A stretch of 7,678 nucleotides of DNA from Acidobacteriaceae bacterium (GTDB taxonomy: Bacteria > Acidobacteriota > Terriglobia > Bryobacterales > Bryobacteraceae), in the NCBI GenBank assembly GCA_019245255.1, contig JAFARV010000082.1, positions 1 to 7,678 of the forward strand, in the 5' to 3' direction. The stretch's first letter is position 1; every line of letters starts with the position of its first letter. Shown here in pieces: positions 1-4,908 of this stretch. The position numbers and the translations under genes are program-made. The notes under the pieces are model-generated. The model did no database searches, was not told the origin of the DNA, and saw nothing but the letters and a program-made list of their open reading frames with translations.

Positions 1-523
1 CCATCATGTGACGAATTGGGTGCAGTAATCCCTCTGCACTCGAGGGATGCAGACCATAGCCGTTATCCGCGGCCGCCTGTATACGGCGGAAAGCGGGAAA
101 CAGAAATTCTTCTTCCTTCAGCATATGGGCGGTCAGCTCTTGTCCGAGTGCCTCAATTAATTCCTGCAGCTTCGCCAGTTCCGGCCTGCCCGCCCCATGG
201 CGCATGTTCACTTTTGCTGCAAGGGTCGAGAGAACTGGAAGTTGGCGCCGCGAATACTCGTGGTGTGTCGCGATCACGTGGTCTGAAAGGTCGTTCAGCG
301 GACACGTGAGCCAGCGGCAGTCTTCCTCGATCGGTGGCAAGCGCAGGGCCTCTTCGAGCTGGGTGATAACGTCTTGGAGCGACAGTCCTCGGCTCTCACA
401 CGCCTCAAAAAGCGGCTTGTTCCCCCCGCAGCAATAATCGATACCGAACGATTCTAAAACTCCAACTGCGGCCGGGTTATTGCGAACCAGGTCTCGCACG
501 GTCTGCTGTGCATCTAGTGGCAT
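1..523 (-). CDS. ric: Iron-sulfur cluster repair di-iron protein (RIC/ScdA/YtfE family), 3' end cut by the window edge
   Basis: Family role: a cytoplasmic hemerythrin-like di-iron protein that restores Fe-S clusters damaged by nitric oxide or oxidants. Seen: 174 residues read leftwards from the ATG at 523 with no stop, so it runs off the left edge; the E. coli family member has about 220. Residues 1-60 are the ScdA_N (DUF542) domain with the signature YCCGG at 30-34. From about residue 80 the hemerythrin-like four-helix domain follows. Aligned by eye to E. coli YtfE, di-iron ligands fall at H88, H109, H133 and E137 (motif HMLKEEEFLFP, 133-143). The fifth ligand, in the expected EH motif, should lie just past the edge, and the last two further out. 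The start is set by AGAGGT 5 nt upstream and by DUF542 beginning at once (MPLDAQQTVRDLV). It lies 71 bp downstream of a Crp/Fnr-type regulator gene on the same strand, with a palindromic operator in the gap, so NO- or redox-responsive control is likely (inference). Confidence 0.93.
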   Translation of the reverse strand, partial: MPLDAQQTVRDLVRNNPAAVGVLESFGIDYCCGGNKPLFEACESRGLSLQDVITQLEEALRLPPIEEDCRWLTCPLNDLSDHVIATHHEYSRRQLPVLSTLAAKVNMRHGAGRPELAKLQELIEALGQELTAHMLKEEEFLFPAFRRIQAAADNGYGLHPSSAEGLLHPIRHMM

Positions 524-528
524 TTGTT

Positions 529-534
529 ACCTCT
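529..534 (-). promoter_or_regulatory. Ribosome binding site of ric
   Basis: On the minus strand AGAGGT stands 5 nt before the ATG at 523. It is a good Shine-Dalgarno match and fixes the start of ric. Confidence 0.6.
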
Positions 535-569
535 ACTGCAAGGGTAGGGTAAGCGGACATGTTGAGGCA

Positions 570-583
570 GTGACCTAAGTCAC
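570..583 (-). promoter_or_regulatory. Crp/Fnr-type palindromic operator in front of ric
   Basis: On the minus strand the sequence is GTGACTTAGGTCAC, a perfect 5-bp inverted repeat around a 4-bp spacer. In CRP/FNR terms it is GTGA-N6-TCAC, the core of the CRP consensus TGTGA-N6-TCACA and close in layout to FNR TTGAT-N4-ATCAA. Its centre (576.5) is 54 bp before the ric start codon. If used as a class II site (centre at -41.5), transcription would start near 535. A weak -10-like TACCCT sits at 546-541, about where such a promoter needs it. There is no T run after the palindrome, so it is not an intrinsic terminator. The adjacent Crp/Fnr gene encodes a fitting recognition helix. Binding itself is inferred. 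Confidence 0.55.
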
Positions 584-594
584 CAGCGACCGAA

Positions 595-1296
595 TCAAAT
601 TTCTGCGGCCTGCTCGGCTTCGAGCGCCGACGTATTGGGAATCGTGATTTCCGCGCCGTTCGCCTGAATGAGGCCCTGCGCCTGCAGACGCGCCATATTC
701 CTCGACACAAGTTCGCGGACGGTGCCGATTTGCGACGCAATCTCCTGATGTGTGACTCCCAGATCCAGGACCAAGCCGGCACCGGACCTTTGCCCACGTG
801 ATTTGGCTTCGCGCAGTAGCCAGGAGATCAGGCGCTGTCGCAGTGTGGTGAACGATAGCTCCTCGATGATGCCCACCAGGCGGCGCAAACGGCGGCCGAC
901 GACTTGCAAGACCTTTAAGGCGAGCTCGGGATTCTCCAAACAGGCGGCCTGGAAGTCTTTGCGGGACAGGAAAATGATTTCAGACGATTCAACGGTGGAT
1001 GCAGAAGCGGGGAAAGTGCCGCCGTCGAAGACGGGAAGCTCGGCGATAGATGCTCCGGGACCCTCGATCGCCAGCACCTGCTCGCGTCCGGTCCGCGAGC
1101 TCTTGAAAATTCGTACCTTCCCGCTCACAATGACGTGCAAACCAGTGCAGGCTTCGCCTTCAGAGAACAGAAGTTCCCCTGCCGTGAAGCCCTTGAGAAC
1201 CGCGCGTGCCGCTACGGCCCGCAGTTCGGAGTCGCTCAACGGCGCAAACAGCGCATTTGAGCGGAGAGTTGCGGAGATGGTTTCAGGTGTCGTCAT
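595..1296 (-). CDS. Crp/Fnr-family transcriptional regulator without an Fe-S cluster signature
   Basis: A 233-residue cytoplasmic DNA-binding regulator with normal family length and order. The cNMP-type sensor beta-barrel spans about 15-115, the dimerisation helix about 122-150 and the winged HTH (HTH_Crp) about 150-222. Its recognition helix TVRELVSRNMARLQ is at 192-205. There are only two cysteines (50 and 119) and no N-terminal Cys cluster, so it is not an oxygen-sensing FNR of the classical type. The cAMP-contacting Arg-Ser pair of CRP is replaced by Pro-Ala around 96-97, so cAMP is an unlikely ligand. R194, E195 and R199 align with CRP R180, E181 and R185, predicting GTGA half-sites. I chose the ATG at 1296. 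The only longer in-frame start is a TTG at 1365, which would lie inside the upstream gene. No strong Shine-Dalgarno is seen, and the gene starts 13 bp after the pentapeptide gene, so translation may be coupled. The neighbouring ric suggests an NO- or redox-sensing DNR/NnrR/HcpR-like role (inference). The effector is unknown. Confidence 0.88.
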   Translation of the reverse strand: MTTPETISATLRSNALFAPLSDSELRAVAARAVLKGFTAGELLFSEGEACTGLHVIVSGKVRIFKSSRTGREQVLAIEGPGASIAELPVFDGGTFPASASTVESSEIIFLSRKDFQAACLENPELALKVLQVVGRRLRRLVGIIEELSFTTLRQRLISWLLREAKSRGQRSGAGLVLDLGVTHQEIASQIGTVRELVSRNMARLQAQGLIQANGAEITIPNTSALEAEQAAEI

Positions 1297-1309
1297 GAAT
1301 TCGCGGCCA

Positions 1310-2128
1310 TCACTTTGACCGTTCGCCGCTTCTGTCCACTGCGTTCCACTGTTCGTCGGATTCAATCGAGACTGCGCCGTGGCGGCACGCCCACTCCTCG
1401 AAACCAGCGGGAAGGTTGCGCGCTTTGAAGATGTTCGCCAGCTTAATGGAAGCGATCCCTTGCCACGTTACGGCGCGCAGATTTGCGTTCCTCAGGTCTG
1501 CTTTATCGAGACGCGCGCCGGTCAAGTCCGCTCCGGACAGGTCGGCACTGGACAAATCCGCGTCCCTCAGGTCGGCGTGCACCAGCCTGGCACCCTCGAG
1601 GATGCTACCACGCAGATTGGCGGTGTTCAGCTCGGCATAAGACAAATTGGCAGATCGGAATGAGCTTTGGCGAAGATCCGCAGACCCGAAGCTTGAGCGT
1701 GTCAGGTCGGCTTTGTCCAATCGGACACCTTGCAGGAAGGCGTCGCTGAGGTCGACTCCCACCATCGGAACGCGATCGGCGTTCAGTTCCTGGAGCGCCT
1801 CTATTCGGCCCCCGCTGCCACCCTTACCTTGCGCCGTGTTGATCACTTGCCATGCCTGGTAATGTTTCTGTTTAACGCGATCGCCGGATTCAGCGAAGTA
1901 AAAGATAACAGCGATAAGTATGGAGAACGTGCCAAGGTACTCGAGAACTTCCAGCAAAGCCCATTTGCTTAAGAGATGCGCAGTCCAGGCGAACAGCCAA
2001 TCGACAGCAAAGAATGGAGTAAGCCAGCGTTTCCCAATGCGCGCGTGATACTCACGCCACAGCTCCGGCCGCTTTCGTTCCTGGTGTATCACCATAGACG
2101 CATCTTCGGGTATGAGTCTAATCTTCAC
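1310..2128 (-). CDS. Membrane-anchored pentapeptide-repeat protein, function unknown
   Basis: 272 residues if translation begins at the GTG at 2128; an ATG at 2095 (residue 12) is a serious alternative, and neither has a clear ribosome binding site. Residues 1-34 are polar and basic. Residues 35-56 are hydrophobic and aromatic, and 57-79 (ending in the strongly hydrophobic SILIAVIFYF) form a transmembrane segment, so one or two membrane passes are likely. A linker at about 88-118 with a Gly-rich stretch (GKGGSGG) follows, then 19 uninterrupted pentapeptide repeats of the A(D/N)LXX type (125-219). The tail contains SIKLANIFKARNLPAGF and no further repeats. Pentapeptide repeats fold as a right-handed quadrilateral beta-helix, here about five coils. 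Some family members bind gyrase (MfpA, Qnr), but those are soluble and longer in repeat, so that function should not be assumed. It is upstream of the Crp/Fnr regulator by 13 bp and probably shares its transcript; it is divergent from the GH63-like gene. Confidence 0.85.
   Translation of the reverse strand: MKIRLIPEDASMVIHQERKRPELWREYHARIGKRWLTPFFAVDWLFAWTAHLLSKWALLEVLEYLGTFSILIAVIFYFAESGDRVKQKHYQAWQVINTAQGKGGSGGRIEALQELNADRVPMVGVDLSDAFLQGVRLDKADLTRSSFGSADLRQSSFRSANLSYAELNTANLRGSILEGARLVHADLRDADLSSADLSGADLTGARLDKADLRNANLRAVTWQGIASIKLANIFKARNLPAGFEEWACRHGAVSIESDEQWNAVDRSGERSK
1472..1756 (-). repeat. Degenerate 15-bp tandem repeat encoding 19 pentapeptides
   Basis: Minus-strand codons 125-219 of the pentapeptide protein form 19 consecutive 15-bp units encoding five-residue blocks such as ADLRD, ADLSS, ADLSG, ADLTG and ANLRG. 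The DNA copies diverge, with GGTCGGC/GGTCCGC-like words recurring on the plus strand. The repeat is therefore held by protein selection and shows no recent unit duplication. Four near-identical blocks at residues 185-204 are the most regular part. Blocks with Ser at the first position (SSFGS, SSFRS, SILEG) break the Ala pattern in the middle. Confidence 0.9.
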
Positions 2129-2207
2129 TGTATCTTCGGAGTATCGGCGCGAACAACGATCATATTAAGGTAGGCTGGGCGTTGCGATCTGGCGGGGAAT
2201 ATCTGCG
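2129..2207. promoter_or_regulatory. Divergent promoter region between the pentapeptide and GH63-like genes
   Basis: This 79-bp gap must hold the starts for both directions. For the minus strand, TATGAT at 2164-2159 matches the sigma-70 -10 box in 5 of 6 positions, with a weak TCGCAA 17 bp upstream (2187-2182) as -35; the leader would be about 24 nt. For the plus strand, TATTAA at 2163-2168 overlaps it and is a poorer match with no convincing -35. Overlapping -10 boxes would make the two directions compete. I see no Crp/Fnr palindrome here. All promoter calls are by eye. Confidence 0.3.
2194..2199 (+). promoter_or_regulatory. Probable ribosome binding site of the GH63-like gene
   Basis: GGGGAA, within a purine-rich GGCGGGGAA, lies 8 nt before the ATG at 2208. 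It is a moderate Shine-Dalgarno match and supports that start, which also places the conserved N-terminal family motif at residue 20 onward. Confidence 0.45.
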
Positions 2208-4892
2208 ATGAACGAGAAGCTTCGAATCGAAGAGATGGTTGGCCGTGTTACGAAATGGCGGCTATGGGGCCCCTATTTGAGCGAGCGGCAGTGGGGAACA
2301 GTTCGGGAAGACTATAGCGAGAACGGCGACGCGTGGAACTACTTTCCACACGATCACGCGCGCAGCCGCGCTTACCGCTGGGGTGAGGACGGCATCGCAG
2401 GGCTGTGCGACGAAGAGCAGCGCCTGTGCCTGTCGCTTGCGTTATGGAATGGCCGCGATCCCATTTTGAAGGAACGCCCCTTCGGACTAACGAACAGCGA
2501 AGGCAATCACGGCGAGGATGTGAAAGAGGTCTTCTACTATCTCGACGCAACACCGACTCACTCTTATCTGAAGATGGTGTACAAATATCCGCAGCGGGCA
2601 TATCCGTATGACTGGCTCGTAGCTGAAAACCGGCGACGAGGCAGAGGCGAGCCTGAATTCGAACTGATCAACACCGATGCGTTCGACGATGACCGCTACT
2701 TCGATGTCTTTGTCGAATATGCAAAGGTCTCTTTTGATGATGTCCTCATGCAGATCACGGTTGCGAACCGCGGGCCGGAAGCGGCCGAGCTCCACGTGCT
2801 GCCGCAGATCTGGTTCCGAAATACGTGGTCGTGGGGCTACGATTCATCGAAACCTGAATTGAGAGCAGTGACGGATGGCGAGATTGAAATCCGCAATGAT
2901 CAGCTCGGCGCTTATCGCTTCTATGCCGAAAGTGCCACGCGCTGGATGTTTACCGAGAACGAAACGAACACAGAGCGGCTCTACGATTCGCCATCGGGCA
3001 AGCGTTACTTCAAGGATGCGTTCCACCAAGCACTCACTCACGGGCGGACCGACGCCCTGAACCCGGCGGCAAAGGGTACGAAGGCCGCTGCATACTATCG
3101 CATCATGGTGCGGGCGAAGGGTGAAACAACCATTCGGCTCAGATTGAGCCGCGAGGGCACCGATAATCCGTTCGGGGATTTCGATCGGATTCTCAAAGCG
3201 CGCCGTTCCGAGGCAGACGAGTTTTACGCCGATCTCCAGCAAGATATCCAGGATCCCGACGAGCGCCTGATACAGCGGCAGGCATTTGCGGGTATGATTT
3301 GGACCAAACAGTTCTACTACTACGACGTTCCGCAATGGCTCAAGGGCGATCCCGCGCAAACGCCTCCGCCGCCCGCGCGCAAGTACGGACGGAATTCCGA
3401 TTGGACCCATGTGAACTGTGCGGATGTTATCTCGATGCCTTCGAAATGGGAGTACCCGTGGTTCGCGGCTTGGGATCTTGCGTTTCATACCGTCGTATTC
3501 GCGTTGATCGATCCCGATTTCGCCAAACAGCAGTTGGTGCTGATTACTCGCGAATGGTACATGCATCCAAACGGTCAACTGCCCGCGTATGAGTGGGCGT
3601 TCGGCGATGTGAATCCGCCGGTACACGGCTGGGCGGCCTGGCGCGTTTTTCAGATCGATCGCAAACAACGCCGCCAACAGAATCCGAATGACCCCGGCGA
3701 TCTTCCGTTTCTCGAGCGTATCTTCCATAAGTTGCTGCTGAATTTCACCTGGTGGGTGAATCGCAAAGACGCACAGGGACGCAACATCTTTCAGGGTGGA
3801 TTTCTGGGCCTCGACAATATCGGAGTCTTTGACCGCAGCGCTCCGTTACCGACCGGCGGGTACATCAATCAGTCGGACGGCACCAGCTGGATGGCGATGT
3901 ACTCGCTCAATCTGATGCGCATTGCACTTGAACTCGCGCAGCACAATCACGTGTATGAGGACATCGCAACCAAATTCTTCGAGCACTTCCTGGGCATCGC
4001 TTCTGCGATGACCAATATTGGCGACACGGGCATAGGCTTGTGGAACGATGAAGACGGCTTCTTCTACGACGTGTTGAATCTGCCGACGGGTCAAAACATC
4101 GCACTGAAGATTCGTTCCATGGTGGGGTTAATTCCGCTGTTCGCGGTTGAGACGCTGGAGCCGGCACTGCTAAACAGGGTCCCTGAGTTTGCGCAACGTT
4201 TGGAGTGGTATCTGAATTACCGCCCTGATCTGGCGGCTCTGGTTTCACGCTGGCGTGAACCAGGGTCCGGCGAGAGACGGCTGCTTTCACTGCTTCGCGG
4301 TCATCGCATGAAGCTGCTGTTGCGGCGTATGCTCGACACGAGTGAGTTCCTGTCTGATTACGGCGTGCGTGCGCTTTCGCGCGCACACCTCGATCAGCCA
4401 TATACATTCCACTGGGACGGCCAGGTATTGGCGGTGAGATATCAGCCGGCAGAATCGGAGTCAGCACTCTTTGGCGGGAACTCCAACTGGCGGGGTCCGA
4501 TCTGGTTCCCGACCAATTTCCTCATGGTGGAGTCTTTGCAGAAATTCCATCACTACTACGGCGACGACTTCAAGATCGAATGCCCGACCGGCTCGGGACG
4601 CTATCTGACAATCAACGAAGTCGCCGAGGAGCTGAGCCGGCGGCTAATCCGGTTGTTTCTCAAGAATGAGGAAGGCGTGCGCCCCGTCTTCGGCGAGTAT
4701 GGCCGGTTTCAGAGGGACCCGCACTTCGAAGATTATCTGCACTTCTACGAATACTTCCATGGCGACACTGGCCGGGGACTGGGCGCTTCACACCAGACCG
4801 GGTGGACCGGTCTGATTGCAAAGCTGCTGCAGCCGCGTGCGCCATGCGCTGAGAAGCCGTGCCCGGAGGAACTCCTGGAAGAGATGGCATAA
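2208..4892 (+). CDS. Large GH63-like glucosidase (MGH1-type glycoside hydrolase)
   Basis: An 894-residue protein of the bacterial/fungal glucosidase group related to GH63 (alpha-glucosidases of the processing glucosidase I and mannosylglycerate hydrolase kind). It probably hydrolyses an alpha-glycosidic bond in a cytoplasmic oligosaccharide or glycoside; there is no signal peptide or membrane segment. Seen: the conserved N-terminal blocks GPYLSERQWGTVREDYS (21-37) and FPHDHARSRAYRWGEDG (46-62), a beta-sandwich-like N-terminal half, then an (alpha/alpha)6-barrel-like half with WDLAFH (422-427), NSNWRGPIW (758-766) and a C-terminal YEYFHGDTGRG ending in TGWTGL. By eye comparison with GH63 enzymes, the general acid would be D423 and the general base E848; both are intact. 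It is twice the length of Thermus-type mannosylglycerate hydrolases and resembles the uncharacterised yeast YMR196W group from memory. No carbohydrate genes are adjacent, so the substrate is unknown. It is monocistronic and convergent with mutL. Confidence 0.85.
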   Translation: MNEKLRIEEMVGRVTKWRLWGPYLSERQWGTVREDYSENGDAWNYFPHDHARSRAYRWGEDGIAGLCDEEQRLCLSLALWNGRDPILKERPFGLTNSEGNHGEDVKEVFYYLDATPTHSYLKMVYKYPQRAYPYDWLVAENRRRGRGEPEFELINTDAFDDDRYFDVFVEYAKVSFDDVLMQITVANRGPEAAELHVLPQIWFRNTWSWGYDSSKPELRAVTDGEIEIRNDQLGAYRFYAESATRWMFTENETNTERLYDSPSGKRYFKDAFHQALTHGRTDALNPAAKGTKAAAYYRIMVRAKGETTIRLRLSREGTDNPFGDFDRILKARRSEADEFYADLQQDIQDPDERLIQRQAFAGMIWTKQFYYYDVPQWLKGDPAQTPPPPARKYGRNSDWTHVNCADVISMPSKWEYPWFAAWDLAFHTVVFALIDPDFAKQQLVLITREWYMHPNGQLPAYEWAFGDVNPPVHGWAAWRVFQIDRKQRRQQNPNDPGDLPFLERIFHKLLLNFTWWVNRKDAQGRNIFQGGFLGLDNIGVFDRSAPLPTGGYINQSDGTSWMAMYSLNLMRIALELAQHNHVYEDIATKFFEHFLGIASAMTNIGDTGIGLWNDEDGFFYDVLNLPTGQNIALKIRSMVGLIPLFAVETLEPALLNRVPEFAQRLEWYLNYRPDLAALVSRWREPGSGERRLLSLLRGHRMKLLLRRMLDTSEFLSDYGVRALSRAHLDQPYTFHWDGQVLAVRYQPAESESALFGGNSNWRGPIWFPTNFLMVESLQKFHHYYGDDFKIECPTGSGRYLTINEVAEELSRRLIRLFLKNEEGVRPVFGEYGRFQRDPHFEDYLHFYEYFHGDTGRGLGASHQTGWTGLIAKLLQPRAPCAEKPCPEELLEEMA

Positions 4893-4908
4893 AGAGCTGT
4901 CGATCGGC
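4893..4908. other. 16-bp convergent junction without an intrinsic terminator
   Basis: The stops of the GH63-like gene (taa, ending 4892) and mutL (ending 4909 on the minus strand) are separated by 16 bp. The only inverted repeat is a 4-bp GAGC/GCTC pair with a 9-nt loop (4894-4910), and no T run follows in either direction. Termination must be Rho-dependent or lie inside the opposing genes. Confidence 0.5.

Noticed and set aside
570..583. The palindrome as an intrinsic terminator of the regulator gene
   Set aside because: The stem is only 5 bp and no T run follows on the minus strand; the GTGA-N6-TCAC pattern is better explained as a Crp/Fnr operator.
752..1318. 188-codon open frame on the plus strand opposite the Crp/Fnr regulator
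   Set aside because: It mirrors the regulator gene; the composition (Ser/Arg-rich, no domain) is typical of an antisense shadow.
1297..1365. A 23-residue N-terminal extension of the regulator starting at 1365
   Set aside because: The start codon would be TTG inside the upstream gene, with a 56-bp overlap. The extra residues are polar and unlike Crp/Fnr N-termini; ATG at 1296 gives the normal length.
1472..1756. The regular 15-bp spacing as a CRISPR or noncoding tandem repeat
   Set aside because: Units are contiguous, degenerate and in frame, and encode A(D/N)LXX pentapeptides; there are no spacers.
1310..2128. Assignment of the pentapeptide protein as a Qnr/MfpA-type gyrase protector
   Set aside because: Those proteins are soluble; this one has an N-terminal membrane segment and a different tail, with no gyrase or quinolone context.
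2844..3728. 294-codon open frame on the minus strand opposite the GH63-like gene
   Set aside because: It lies wholly within conserved coding sequence of the plus-strand enzyme and shows no family motif or ribosome binding site.
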